The notes under the pieces are model-generated. The model made no database searches. It was not told the DNA's origin and saw only the letters and a program-made list of their open reading frames with translations. A program made the position numbers and the translations under genes. A stretch of 64,000 bases of DNA, from the NCBI RefSeq assembly GCF_011762185.1, contig NZ_JAASQJ010000003.1, positions 1 through 64,000 of the forward strand. Direction: 5' to 3'. Source of the DNA: Dyadobacter arcticus. GTDB lineage: Bacteria; Bacteroidota; Bacteroidia; Cytophagales; Spirosomataceae. Of this stretch, positions 51,604-61,258 are shown in pieces. Within the stretch, counting starts at the first letter, position 1; each line of letters opens with the position of its first letter.

Positions 51604-54600
51604 TTATTCCGAGACTGCCTGCCTGGCGATAAACGCGCGTTGCAGCGAAGATTTGATCTCATCATAGCGAATCGGTTTGGCAACGTAGTCATCCATTCCG
51701 GCTTGTATACAAATCTCTCGGTCTTCGGGCATTGCATTAGCGGTAACCGCAATGATATAGGGTTGGTGTCCCGGCAGCTTGCGTATCATCCGAGTGGCTT
51801 CCAAACCGTCCATTTCTGGCATTTGGACATCCATAAAAATAACATCGAAAAATTCCTGAGCGGCTTCCGTAAGCGCCTCTTTCCCATTTCTGGTAACCTT
51901 GGGTGCATAGCCGAGCTTGGTTAGTACGATCACAAACAATTTTTCATTGATCGCATTGTCTTCGGCGATCAGCATTTTAAACGGAAATTCCTCTGCAAAA
52001 TAGGTGGAAAGTAAATTTTTCCCTTCCAAAGGTTTGGGTTCAACAACAACCATTTGTCGGGAAAGTTCTTTTTTTACAACATCCCCAAGTTTTTGGTGCT
52101 TTACAGGTTTTGTTAAAATAGAACAGAAAATTCCAGGATAGTTATTCCTTGCCTCGTCGCCCACAGAGCTGAGTAACACAATAGGTAGCTCAGCAAATGT
52201 CTTCCTGATCATCTGCGCCAGCTGAATGCCGTTCATCTCCGGCATGTTCTGATCGGTAATGACAAGGTCGATTTTGTTTTCCCTATCTAATATTCCAAGA
52301 GCCTGTGAACCCGACGAAGCCAGTATTGGTACCAGTTTCCAATATTTAAGCTGGGTTTCGATAATCCGTAAATTGGTTTTATTATCGTCAACCACCAGCA
52401 CAATCTTGCCTTCATTTTCTGAGCCGTTCAAGCCAGCCGACCGGTTGGAAAGATCCTCGCTCGCCTTTGTGATAATCGAAAAATAAAAGGTGGTACCTGC
52501 ACCTTCTTCGCTTTCCGCGTGGATATGTCCGCCCATCAATTCTACCAATCTCTGGCTGATAACTAACCCTAATCCGGTGCCTCCATACTTTCGGGTGTGA
52601 GAAGAGTCAACTTGCGAAAAAGCTTTGAAAAGCAATTCCAGCTTATCCGCAGCAATGCCAATTCCAGTATCCTGAATCTGAAAATTCAGCTCTATCTCAC
52701 CGTTTTCATGTTTATGCTCGCACCGGACACTTACAAGGATCTCGCCGTCATGGGTAAATTTGACCGCATTGCTGACCAGATTGATCAGTACCTGACGCAG
52801 CCGCAAATTATCACCAATAATTTGGGAAGGAACTTCCGGGTCGATCTGGTACACGAGATCCAAACCAAGATCCGCCGTTTTTCGGGAAAAAATACCTAAT
52901 ACCTCTTCAATGCATTCGTGCAAGTCGAAGGGCTTGCGTTCAAGCTCCATGTTACCCGATTCGATCTTTGAAAAGTCGAGAATATCATTGATAACCGTTA
53001 GCAAACCATCGCCGCACCCCATGATTGTTTCGGTATATTCCGTCTGCTCCTCGGTCATTGAAGTTTGCGAAAGCAGCAGCGCCATGCCAAGAATACCGTT
53101 CATGGGGGTTCGGATTTCATGGCTCATGGTCGCGAGAAAAACGCTTTTCGCCTGATTGGCCTTTTCTGCTTCTTCCCGCGCCTGTTGTTCTTCAATATGC
53201 TTTTGTTGAAGGTCATCATTCAACTTATGCAGATGGGAAGCCTGTTGTTCTAATGCGTGCTTTTGCTCGGTTACTTCCCTCGTCCTTTCATGAACTTGCT
53301 GCTGCAATGCTTCTTTTTGTTTTTTGATAACCCTCACCCTGGCTTGGTATAATAGATAAATAACCACTATCGCTGCCAAAACCATTAAAATGCGAAACCA
53401 CCAGGTTTGCCAGAAAGGAGGTATTATGTGCAGGCGGACGAATGTGCCCGTCTCGTTCCATATGCCATCATTATTCGATGCTTTCACTCTGAAAGTGTAA
53501 TCACCCGGGTCGAGATTAGTATAAGTAGCCTTTCGGGTGGTGCCTGAGTAAATCCAGTCCTTATCGAACCCGACCAGTTTGTATGCATACTGATTTTTTC
53601 GGGATACGGTATAATTCAGCGCGGTAAATTCGAAGGAAAGCATTAAGTCCTTATACGAAACAGTAATGTCCTTTGACGCGGAAATGTGTTTTTTCAAAGG
53701 GGAATTGCGATCGTGCGGACTCACCGACTGATTAAAGATTTGAAAATCATTAATATAGACCGGCGGGATGAAGCGGTTGTATCTTATGCTGTCAGGATGA
53801 AATACATTCAACCCATTTTGGCCACCAAAATACAGTGTTCCTGATTTATTCTTGAATGATGACATCTTATTAAAAGATGTGCCTTGTAAACCGTCGCTGT
53901 TATCGAAGTTGTGAAAAACCTTGGTGGCAGGGTTAAAGTTGCTTAAACCATTGTTGGTACTGATCCACAAAGTACCGTGCGAATCTTCCTGGATGGCCCA
54001 CACGACATCATTGGGTAAGCCATCTTTCTGGCGATAGGCGGTGAAAGTTTCCTTTTTTTTATTATAAAAATTCAACCCACCGTTGGTGCCAATCCATAGG
54101 TTTCGCTTACTATCTTCAAAAATGCAATTGATTACATTATTACTGATGGTATTCGCGTTGCGCAAATCGTGTGTGAAGCGGGTGAATGTTTGTCGCTTTT
54201 CGTCAAGCAGGTTCAGTCCCGCACCTTCGGTTCCGATCCAAATTGAACCACTTTGGTCCTGGTAAACAGGTAGGATAACATTGCCGCTGATACTGCCAGG
54301 CTTATTGGCATCGTGCCGGTAAGTTTGATAAGTGTTTTGTGCTTTGTTATATTTTAACAAGCCTTCCGAACTTCCGATCCAAAGGAAACCCTTATTATCA
54401 TCGGCAATGCCATAAATGTTAGCTTTGATGGGAAACTTGCTGTTCGGAATGTTATTCAGATTGTCAAAATTTTTGCCCTGCCAGTTGTACACGCTCAGCC
54501 CACCTTTAAAATTACCCGCCCAGATTTTCCCTTTCTTATCTTGATGAATTACAGTGATGTAATTACTTGCAATGCTGGAATGGTCATCATTAGTATGGCT

Positions 54601-55815
54601 ATAATGCTCAAAGCGACCAGTCTTTTTATCCCATACGTTCACGCCGCCACCGTCTGTCCCAACCCAAAGATTTCCATCCTGCGCCTCCACAATGGATAGA
54701 ATGTTGTCATTGTTCAACCCATTAAGCATATTCGGGTTGCTTCGGTACCGTTTGAATTTAGGAGGATCAAAGTCCATCACATTAATTCCGCCGCTGAAAG
54801 TGCCAACCCACATTGTGCCGATTTTATCACAAAAAAGCGAGTAAATGGACCCATTGTTCAGACCGTCAACATTTGCTTTATCGAAATCATATTTCGTGAA
54901 ACTGCCGTTTTTTTCCAGAATGTTAATGCCGCCATTTCTGGTCCCGATCCAAAGCCTTCCGCTCCTGTCTTCCTCCAAAGAAATCACATCATTGTGGGAA
55001 ATCCCTTTCGGATTGGAGGCCGATTGACGGAATGATTGGAAAGTACCAGCGGCCCTGTTCATCAGGTTCAATCCGCCCCCTTCCGTCGCAATCCAGAGAT
55101 TGTTTTTTGAGTCTTCAAATATGCTGTTTACTTCATCCTTCCCAAGTGAGGATGGATCGGATAGATGATGACGATAATGGGTGAAAGTTCCGTTAGATGC
55201 ATTTAGTTTGTTGAGACCACCATCTTTGGTACCGATCCAGACAATGTCTTTGCTATCAACGAATACTTTTTTTACAAAGCTATTACTGAGGCTTTCAGGA
55301 TTGTCGGGCTGATGTAGATAACGTTTGAAAGTATTTTTTTTAACATCAAAATAGTTGAGGCCACCACCCGTACCTACCCAAAGGTTGCCGCGTGCATCCT
55401 GGGTAATCGATAGTACTTTGTTGTGACTAATGCTATTGTTGTTTTTAGGATCATTCCTAAAATTGAGAAAGCGGTCCAGTTCATAACTGTACTGACTCAG
55501 ACCACCATCGTCCGTGCCAATCCAAAGTCGCCCTTGTCTGTCTTCAAACAACGCATTTACGGAGCTGTACCCAATACTTTCGGGGTTTTGAGGATCGTTT
55601 CTGTAAACTGTAAACTCATATCCGTCATACATATTAAGCCCATCCTGCGTCCCAAACCACATGAAACCCCGTCGGTCCATGAGCATGCTGGTCACATTGT
55701 TTTGTGAAAGGCCCGAATTAGTGGTAAGATGTCGAAAATAATTATTTCCCTCCTGTGCCTGAGAACTTGAAAATGAGAGGGATAGGATTAAACCAAATAA
55801 TAGATATACTTTCAT
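51604..55815 (-). CDS. Hybrid sensor histidine kinase: propellers, Y_Y_Y, kinase, two receiver domains
   Basis: 1403 residues. Signal peptide (1-20); two Reg_prop propellers (~25-680; [19 protein letters not shown]); Y_Y_Y (~725-785); transmembrane helix (~797-817, [20 protein letters not shown]); coiled coil; HisKA H899 ([17 protein letters not shown]); HATPase ([29 protein letters not shown]); receiver 1 with D1188 ([13 protein letters not shown]) and receiver 2 with D1329 ([16 protein letters not shown]). There is no AraC output domain or HPt domain, unlike classical hybrid regulators of polysaccharide loci, so the signal must leave by another protein. The divergent single-domain regulator at 56011 is a candidate. 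Confidence 0.93.
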   Translation of the reverse strand: MKVYLLFGLILSLSFSSSQAQEGNNYFRHLTTNSGLSQNNVTSMLMDRRGFMWFGTQDGLNMYDGYEFTVYRNDPQNPESIGYSSVNALFEDRQGRLWIGTDDGGLSQYSYELDRFLNFRNDPKNNNSISHNKVLSITQDARGNLWVGTGGGLNYFDVKKNTFKRYLHQPDNPESLSNSFVKKVFVDSKDIVWIGTKDGGLNKLNASNGTFTHYRHHLSDPSSLGKDEVNSIFEDSKNNLWIATEGGGLNLMNRAAGTFQSFRQSASNPKGISHNDVISLEEDRSGRLWIGTRNGGINILEKNGSFTKYDFDKANVDGLNNGSIYSLFCDKIGTMWVGTFSGGINVMDFDPPKFKRYRSNPNMLNGLNNDNILSIVEAQDGNLWVGTDGGGVNVWDKKTGRFEHYSHTNDDHSSIASNYITVIHQDKKGKIWAGNFKGGLSVYNWQGKNFDNLNNIPNSKFPIKANIYGIADDNKGFLWIGSSEGLLKYNKAQNTYQTYRHDANKPGSISGNVILPVYQDQSGSIWIGTEGAGLNLLDEKRQTFTRFTHDLRNANTISNNVINCIFEDSKRNLWIGTNGGLNFYNKKKETFTAYRQKDGLPNDVVWAIQEDSHGTLWISTNNGLSNFNPATKVFHNFDNSDGLQGTSFNKMSSFKNKSGTLYFGGQNGLNVFHPDSIRYNRFIPPVYINDFQIFNQSVSPHDRNSPLKKHISASKDITVSYKDLMLSFEFTALNYTVSRKNQYAYKLVGFDKDWIYSGTTRKATYTNLDPGDYTFRVKASNNDGIWNETGTFVRLHIIPPFWQTWWFRILMVLAAIVVIYLLYQARVRVIKKQKEALQQQVHERTREVTEQKHALEQQASHLHKLNDDLQQKHIEEQQAREEAEKANQAKSVFLATMSHEIRTPMNGILGMALLLSQTSMTEEQTEYTETIMGCGDGLLTVINDILDFSKIESGNMELERKPFDLHECIEEVLGIFSRKTADLGLDLVYQIDPEVPSQIIGDNLRLRQVLINLVSNAVKFTHDGEILVSVRCEHKHENGEIELNFQIQDTGIGIAADKLELLFKAFSQVDSSHTRKYGGTGLGLVISQRLVELMGGHIHAESEEGAGTTFYFSIITKASEDLSNRSAGLNGSENEGKIVLVVDDNKTNLRIIETQLKYWKLVPILASSGSQALGILDRENKIDLVITDQNMPEMNGIQLAQMIRKTFAELPIVLLSSVGDEARNNYPGIFCSILTKPVKHQKLGDVVKKELSRQMVVVEPKPLEGKNLLSTYFAEEFPFKMLIAEDNAINEKLFVIVLTKLGYAPKVTRNGKEALTEAAQEFFDVIFMDVQMPEMDGLEATRMIRKLPGHQPYIIAVTANAMPEDREICIQAGMDDYVAKPIRYDEIKSSLQRAFIARQAVSE

Positions 55816-55878
55816 TTTTATGCTGGCGAAATAAAGTATTACCTAAGATTTTGCTATTTTATGGTTTGATTTACAGAC

Positions 55879-55912
55879 TTGTAGAAAGTGTTGTTTTAAA
55901 CTATTTCTACAA
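55879..55912. promoter_or_regulatory. Inverted repeat 1 in the hybrid kinase / response regulator divergent region
   Basis: TTGTAGAAA and its exact reverse complement TTTCTACAA separated by 16 bases, centres 25 bases apart. Confidence 0.45.
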
Positions 55913-55920
55913 AGATATTT

Positions 55921-55955
55921 TAAATGTATAGCAAAAAATTGTTTTTATACATTTA
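55921..55955. promoter_or_regulatory. Inverted repeat 2 in the hybrid kinase / response regulator divergent region
   Basis: TAAATGTATA and its exact reverse complement TATACATTTA separated by 15 bases, centres 25 bases apart, matching the geometry of the neighbouring repeat. Confidence 0.45.
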
Positions 55956-56010
55956 ATGGCGAAGTCGTTTCTCAAATAGCTTTACTAAATAACTCATCGT
56001 TCCCTCCTTC

Positions 56011-56388
56011 ATGGAATTCATAATTATTGATGATAGTGTGTTCGACTTGTTTACACAGGAAAAACTGCTTCTTAAAAGCGGTTTGGCTACCCGTGTCCTC
56101 ACCTTTGGGTCGGCGGAACAAGCATTGGACTATTTGAATCTGCTGGATGGTACGATCCGTAAAACAATCATCTTGCTGGACCTGCAAATGCCAGGATTAA
56201 ATGGCTTCGAGTTTACGGAACAATTCGCCTTGCTATCCGAAAACATGAGAAGCAACATTTATCTCTTCATGATTTCCTCCACCGTGGATCCCTCAGACAT
56301 TGCTGAGGCAGAATCGAACCAGTACATTATCAAATTGCTTGCCAAACCGCTTGATATTCAGGAGTTAACGAACTATTTGAATCAATAA
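56011..56388 (+). CDS. Single-domain response regulator
   Basis: 125 residues, a receiver domain only: acidic pair I6-D-D8, phospho-acceptor D57 (IILLDLQMPGLNG), conserved Ser (MISSTVD) and Lys (LLAKPLDI). With no output domain it probably relays phosphate or binds a partner protein. The neighbouring hybrid kinase has no output domain either, so they may work together. The gene is divergent from that kinase and 81 bases before the trehalose-synthesis gene. Confidence 0.9.
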   Translation: MEFIIIDDSVFDLFTQEKLLLKSGLATRVLTFGSAEQALDYLNLLDGTIRKTIILLDLQMPGLNGFEFTEQFALLSENMRSNIYLFMISSTVDPSDIAEAESNQYIIKLLAKPLDIQELTNYLNQ

Positions 56389-56469
56389 AGCGCTCATAGT
56401 CGCCGCGATCTCCTTTTCGATGCTGGCATAATATTTAGAGCGCAGGAAATTGTATCATTCAATTTCTAT

Positions 56470-59400
56470 ATGAGTAATCCAGTTTCTACCTATCGCCTGC
56501 AATTCAGTCAAGCCTTTTCTTTCAAAGATTTCGAGAAATTAATACCCTACTATCAAAAGCTAGGTATTGGAACAATATATGCTTCACCCATTTTGGCGTC
56601 TGTGCCCGGCAGCACGCATGGCTATGACGGTGTTAATCCAGGGTTGATAGATCCGGAGCTAGGGACGCTGGAAGATCTCAAACGCATTCACGGGAAATTG
56701 AAACAGTCCGAGATTGGCTGGTTACAGGATATCGTGCCCAATCACATGGCATTTCATTCTGAAAATCCATGGCTTATGGATGTGCTCGAAAAGGGAACAC
56801 AGTCTGTTTACGCCGCTTATTTCGACATCGCCTGGAACAGCCGATTATTTCACGGCAAAATAATGGTACCGTTTCTTGCGCACAGCCTCGATGAAGTAAT
56901 CGAAAATGGTGCATTGAAATTGGCATACAAGGAGAACCGCTTCGTGATGGAATATGAAGGGTCGGTTTATCCTTTGAATTTGCGGTCATACCTTACCTTA
57001 TTGTCCGATAACCCTGAAAATCAATCCCAATCGATTCATCAGCTGATATCACAATTAAGGGATATTCACGAGGTTGAAGATTCGAGGGTTTTTTCGGAAA
57101 GATGGAATGAGTTTTTGCTGCAATTGACTTCACTGAGCAAAAATGAACAAATTGGACAATTCCTTGAAGAGACATTGGATCGATTTAACGCCGATGAATC
57201 AATGCTCAGAAAAGTGGTTGACGAGCAGACCTACGTACTTTGTCACTGGCAGCGCACCGAGGGAAAGATCAATTTTAGAAGGTTTTTCACGGTAAATGGG
57301 CTGATCTGCCTCAATATGCAGGACGATCAGGTATTCGAGGAATACCACTTTTTAATTAAGAGTTTAATAGAGGATGGCGTTTTCCAGGGACTGCGCATTG
57401 ACCATATTGATGGACTTTTTGATCCATCGGCATACCTGCAAAAGCTGCGTAATCTCGCAGGGAATGAGACTTACATTGTCGCAGAGAAAATTTTAGAAAA
57501 GAATGAAAATTTGCCGGTTGATTGGCCCATTGAGGGAACAACGGGATACGAATTCCTGGCAATAGTCAATAATCTGTTTACGAATAAAGCCGCCGAGCCG
57601 ATTTTCAGCGAATATTATGAGGAGTTAACTGGAGACAGAAAGTCCATACACGACCAGTTGATCAGCAAAAAATCGGAGATTCTTTACGATCATATGGCTG
57701 GCGAACTGGACAACTTGTATCAGTTATTTATAGAACTAAGACTGGCAGATCCTGAATTTACAAGCCAGCTTGATTTAAAAAAAGCAATTGGTGAGTTTCT
57801 GATCCATTGCCCTGTATACCGTTACTATGGTAATTCAATGCCATTATCCGAGTCGGAAGCTCCGGCGCTGAAAACCATTTTCGAGAAAATCCGGCATTAC
57901 CATCCCGATATCTCCGCGGAGGCAGATTTACTTGAAAAGTGCTTGCTGAGTACAGAAGCCGAAGATACCGATTACCAAAGCCGGGTGCTGGAATTCTACC
58001 AGCGCTGCATGCAGTTTACCGGGCCGATCATGGCAAAAGGAGGGGAGGATACTCTTATGTATACCAATAACCGGTTTATCGGGCACAATGATGTGGGAGA
58101 CTTCCCGGATCGTTTTGGGATCACCAGTAAAGATTTTCACAAATTCATGCAGAAAAGGCAAAAAGACTGGCCGCTCTGCCTGAATGCGACTTCAACCCAT
58201 GATACCAAACGGGGAGAAGATGTGCGCGCCCGACTAAATGCGCTGACAGATCTGGGCGAAACCTGGATTGAAAAAGTGAAGGAGTGGAAAGAATTGAATG
58301 CAAACTCCATCAACAATGACGCGCCGGATGAAAACGATCAATATTTAATTTACCAGACACTGGTTGGCGCTTACCCTATGCAGGGAGAAGATGAGGATGA
58401 TTTTTCGAAACGGTTATTCGAATATCTGCAAAAAGCGCTTCGCGAAGCCAAGACAAAAACATCCTGGTCGGAACCTGATGAAGCTTATGAGCAGAAAGTC
58501 ACTGATTTTGCTGGAAAACTACTGGATCAGAAAAGCCCTTTTTTCAAAAGCTTTCAGTCTTTTCAATCGGAAATTGTCGATTTTGGAATTATTAACTCCC
58601 TATCGCAGCTTACTCTCAAATTCACCTGTCCGGGCATTCCGGATGTGTACCAGGGTTGCGAATTCTGGGATTTCAGCCTCGTCGACCCTGATAACCGTCG
58701 ACCCGTTGACTATGGGAAAAGGCAGCAGGCTTTAAAAGATTTTGAAGATTACGAACCTGAGCGGTTGCTCGAAAAGCTTTGGAAGGGACGAAAGAATGGA
58801 CATGTAAAACTTTGGCTTACCAGGGTTTTATTTCAATTGAGAAAAAGTAATCCGGTCCTTTTTTCCAAGGGCGATTACATTCCGTTGAAAACCAGAGGGG
58901 AATATAAGGATCACCTTATTGCATTCGCCCGGAAACTGAAAAGGGATTTTTATGTCGTGGTCATTCCGCTCCATACGTCAGTGCTTTGCAAGCAACAGGG
59001 AAAAACCTTTTTTGAATTGGATTGGGCCGATACCACAGTCGTTTTGCCGGATAATCTGTCCCCGGAATTTAAATCTGTCATTACGGATCAGGTAAACGAA
59101 TTTCAGAGTAAACTTCTTCCAAAAGAGATTTTCTCAGATCTGCCGCTCGCTATCTTTAAAGGTTCCAAAGCTGATAACGAGCGCAAAGCTGGCGTTTTAT
59201 TACACATTACCTCCCTCGCTTCTCCTTATGGAATAGGGGATATGGGACCTGAGGCTTTTGTTTTCGCTGACTTTTTGGAAAGAGGAAGTCAAAAATTCTG
59301 GCAGATATTACCGCTCAATCCGACCGAGGAAGCGCAATCCAACTCGCCGTATAGCGCATTGTCGAGCAGGGCGGGTAATCCTTCACTGATCAGTCCGGAC

Positions 59401-60672
59401 TTACTTGCCAGCGACGGATTGCTTTCGCCGGAATTGCTAGGCAACTATCATGAGGAGCCAACTGCTCAGATTGATTTTACAAAAGCTGAAAAGATCAAAT
59501 CTGAGTTGCTGGAAGAGGCTTATAAAAATCGCTCGGCAGATCCGGACGATGAAAATGCATTCAAAGCTTTCTGCGATGAGAATGCAGAATGGTTAGGTGA
59601 CTTCTCATTATATATAGTCTTGAAAAAACGGCATGATGGAAATCCGTGGTACGAATGGCCCGATCAGTTTAAGTTGCGTGACGTTCAAGCTTTGAAAGAA
59701 ACAACCGAGTCGGAATCTGAATCCATTCAATATGTTCAATGGCAGCAATATATTTTTGACAAACAATGGAAAAATTTGAAAAGCTATTGCAATGCGCTTG
59801 ACATTAAGCTTTTAGGGGACATTCCCTTTTACATCAGTTATGATTCGGCTGATGTCTGGGCTAATCGCGAATTATTTTGTGTGGATGAAACGGGCAAAAT
59901 CACTGGTATTGCAGGAGTTCCGCCAGACTCCTTTTCAGATGATGGCCAGCTTTGGGGAATGCCCGTATTTAATTGGGAGGCATTGAAAGCACAAGGTTAC
60001 CAATGGTGGATAGACCGTCTCGCGAAAAACATTGAGCTTTTTGATCTGGTCAGACTCGATCATTTCCGGGCTTTTGCAGATTATTGGGAAGTGCCGGGTG
60101 GAGAAACGACGGCTGTAAACGGAGCGTGGAAATTGGGTCCGGGCGAAGACTTTTTCAAAAAAATAGAGTTGGCATTGGGGCATCTACCCTTTATCGCTGA
60201 GGATTTGGGAGAGATTAGTCCCGAAGTTTATAAGCTGCGCGACAGGTTTGCATTGCCAGGCATGAAAGTGCTGCAATTTGCATTCGACGAAAACATGCCG
60301 CAATCCGATCATATCCCGCACAATTATTCTGCAAACTTCATTGCCTATACCGGCACGCATGATAACAACACGGTGAAAGGCTGGTTTCGGGAAACGGCAA
60401 GCGACGGCGTGAAAAGCCAGTTTGAAAATTATATTGGAAAGCGTGTTCAAGAAGACGATGTACATATTGAAATGGCCAGACTGGTATACGGTTCCATTGC
60501 TAAAACAGCAATACTTCCTATGCAGGATATCCTTAACCTGGACGAAACCGCGAAAATGAACCTGCCCGGCTCAAATGATAACAATTGGGCGTGGCGTCTC
60601 CTGCCAGGACAGGTTAGCAAAGAAAATCAGCAATTTTTGGCCGATCTGGCAGTTTTATATAACCGGGATTAG
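56470..60672 (+). CDS. treY-malQ: Fused malto-oligosyltrehalose synthase (TreY) and 4-alpha-glucanotransferase (MalQ)
   Basis: 1400 residues, two complete cytoplasmic enzymes in one frame. TreY (GH13, ~1-895) converts the reducing end of maltodextrin to a trehalosyl unit: STYRLQFSQAFSFKDFEKL at the start, QDIVPNHMAF, nucleophile D311 in LRIDHIDGLFD, acid/base E339 in YIVAEKILEKNENLP and D578 in TSTHDTKRGED. MalQ (GH77, ~905-1400) shuffles maltodextrins: GVLLHITSLASPYGIGDMGP, nucleophile D1197 (VRLDHFRAFADYWEVPGGE), E1244 (FIAEDLGEI) and D1298 (TGTHDNNTVKGW). Both halves are full length with intact active sites. The fusion should let MalQ supply the longer chains that TreY needs. TreZ, needed to release trehalose, is not in this window. 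Confidence 0.94.
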   Translation: MSNPVSTYRLQFSQAFSFKDFEKLIPYYQKLGIGTIYASPILASVPGSTHGYDGVNPGLIDPELGTLEDLKRIHGKLKQSEIGWLQDIVPNHMAFHSENPWLMDVLEKGTQSVYAAYFDIAWNSRLFHGKIMVPFLAHSLDEVIENGALKLAYKENRFVMEYEGSVYPLNLRSYLTLLSDNPENQSQSIHQLISQLRDIHEVEDSRVFSERWNEFLLQLTSLSKNEQIGQFLEETLDRFNADESMLRKVVDEQTYVLCHWQRTEGKINFRRFFTVNGLICLNMQDDQVFEEYHFLIKSLIEDGVFQGLRIDHIDGLFDPSAYLQKLRNLAGNETYIVAEKILEKNENLPVDWPIEGTTGYEFLAIVNNLFTNKAAEPIFSEYYEELTGDRKSIHDQLISKKSEILYDHMAGELDNLYQLFIELRLADPEFTSQLDLKKAIGEFLIHCPVYRYYGNSMPLSESEAPALKTIFEKIRHYHPDISAEADLLEKCLLSTEAEDTDYQSRVLEFYQRCMQFTGPIMAKGGEDTLMYTNNRFIGHNDVGDFPDRFGITSKDFHKFMQKRQKDWPLCLNATSTHDTKRGEDVRARLNALTDLGETWIEKVKEWKELNANSINNDAPDENDQYLIYQTLVGAYPMQGEDEDDFSKRLFEYLQKALREAKTKTSWSEPDEAYEQKVTDFAGKLLDQKSPFFKSFQSFQSEIVDFGIINSLSQLTLKFTCPGIPDVYQGCEFWDFSLVDPDNRRPVDYGKRQQALKDFEDYEPERLLEKLWKGRKNGHVKLWLTRVLFQLRKSNPVLFSKGDYIPLKTRGEYKDHLIAFARKLKRDFYVVVIPLHTSVLCKQQGKTFFELDWADTTVVLPDNLSPEFKSVITDQVNEFQSKLLPKEIFSDLPLAIFKGSKADNERKAGVLLHITSLASPYGIGDMGPEAFVFADFLERGSQKFWQILPLNPTEEAQSNSPYSALSSRAGNPSLISPDLLASDGLLSPELLGNYHEEPTAQIDFTKAEKIKSELLEEAYKNRSADPDDENAFKAFCDENAEWLGDFSLYIVLKKRHDGNPWYEWPDQFKLRDVQALKETTESESESIQYVQWQQYIFDKQWKNLKSYCNALDIKLLGDIPFYISYDSADVWANRELFCVDETGKITGIAGVPPDSFSDDGQLWGMPVFNWEALKAQGYQWWIDRLAKNIELFDLVRLDHFRAFADYWEVPGGETTAVNGAWKLGPGEDFFKKIELALGHLPFIAEDLGEISPEVYKLRDRFALPGMKVLQFAFDENMPQSDHIPHNYSANFIAYTGTHDNNTVKGWFRETASDGVKSQFENYIGKRVQEDDVHIEMARLVYGSIAKTAILPMQDILNLDETAKMNLPGSNDNNWAWRLLPGQVSKENQQFLADLAVLYNRD

Positions 60673-60724
60673 CAGAGCCGGGTCATACGCAGCTTATATT
60701 TGCAGGGTACTAAAATCGAATCGT

Positions 60725-61198
60725 ATGTTCAAAAAAACAATAAATTTTTGCCTTTTGCTGCTTCTCGCAACCGGTTTTTTGCAGGCATGCAGCCAGTCTG
60801 CAAAAAACCCAAAGGAAGCGTCGGAGCATCTCACGGCGTCACCCAAATGGATGATTGATGAGATCACGGTTAATGATGTAGTTACTTTCAAAGACGGCCA
60901 AATGACCCAGCAATTTGGTGGGATTGTTTTTGAGCGATACATGGAAACGGTGATGATCAATAAGGACGGCACATTTTCAGGTAATTTCAAAGGGGAAGCA
61001 AAGCCATTTGTTATGAAATGGACGGCGACGAATCAGGAAATCAAGGTCGGGTTGCCTGATGCAGCCCCACAAACCAGTAGCTGGATCATCCTGCCCAAGG
61101 ATGTCACCAACAAATCGTTCATCATGAAAGTCAAAAGCTCCGCATACGATTACCCCCGGATGACTTCAATTGCGTTGAAGTTTAAGGCTGGCGGGTGA
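60725..61198 (+). CDS. Small lipoprotein of unknown function
   Basis: 157 residues from ATG 60725, which starts a lipoprotein signal (MFKKTINFCLLLLLATGFLQ then AC; lipid Cys at 22). The ORF reading 150 bases further up overlaps the TreY-MalQ gene and is rejected. The mature part is a beta-rich lipocalin-like or META-like domain (KWMIDEITVNDVVTFKDGQM, MVINKDGTFSG-like strands). Not recognised further. Confidence 0.72.
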   Translation: MFKKTINFCLLLLLATGFLQACSQSAKNPKEASEHLTASPKWMIDEITVNDVVTFKDGQMTQQFGGIVFERYMETVMINKDGTFSGNFKGEAKPFVMKWTATNQEIKVGLPDAAPQTSSWIILPKDVTNKSFIMKVKSSAYDYPRMTSIALKFKAGG

Positions 61199-61211
61199 AA
61201 TTAATAATAAA

Positions 61212-61248
61212 CTTTCCCTCTAATTTTTGAAAATGTGTAGAGGGAAAG
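61212..61248. terminator. Bidirectional terminator between convergent genes
   Basis: 10-base perfect stem CTTTCCCTCT / AGAGGGAAAG with a 17-base loop and T/A-rich flanks, between the lipoprotein and the vWA gene. Confidence 0.7.
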
Positions 61249-61258
61249 CTTTATCAAG

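Noticed and set aside
51400..51924. 174-codon plus-strand ORF after secreted protein B
   Set aside because: Most of it is antisense to the receiver domain of the hybrid kinase, and its start lies in the terminator hairpin.
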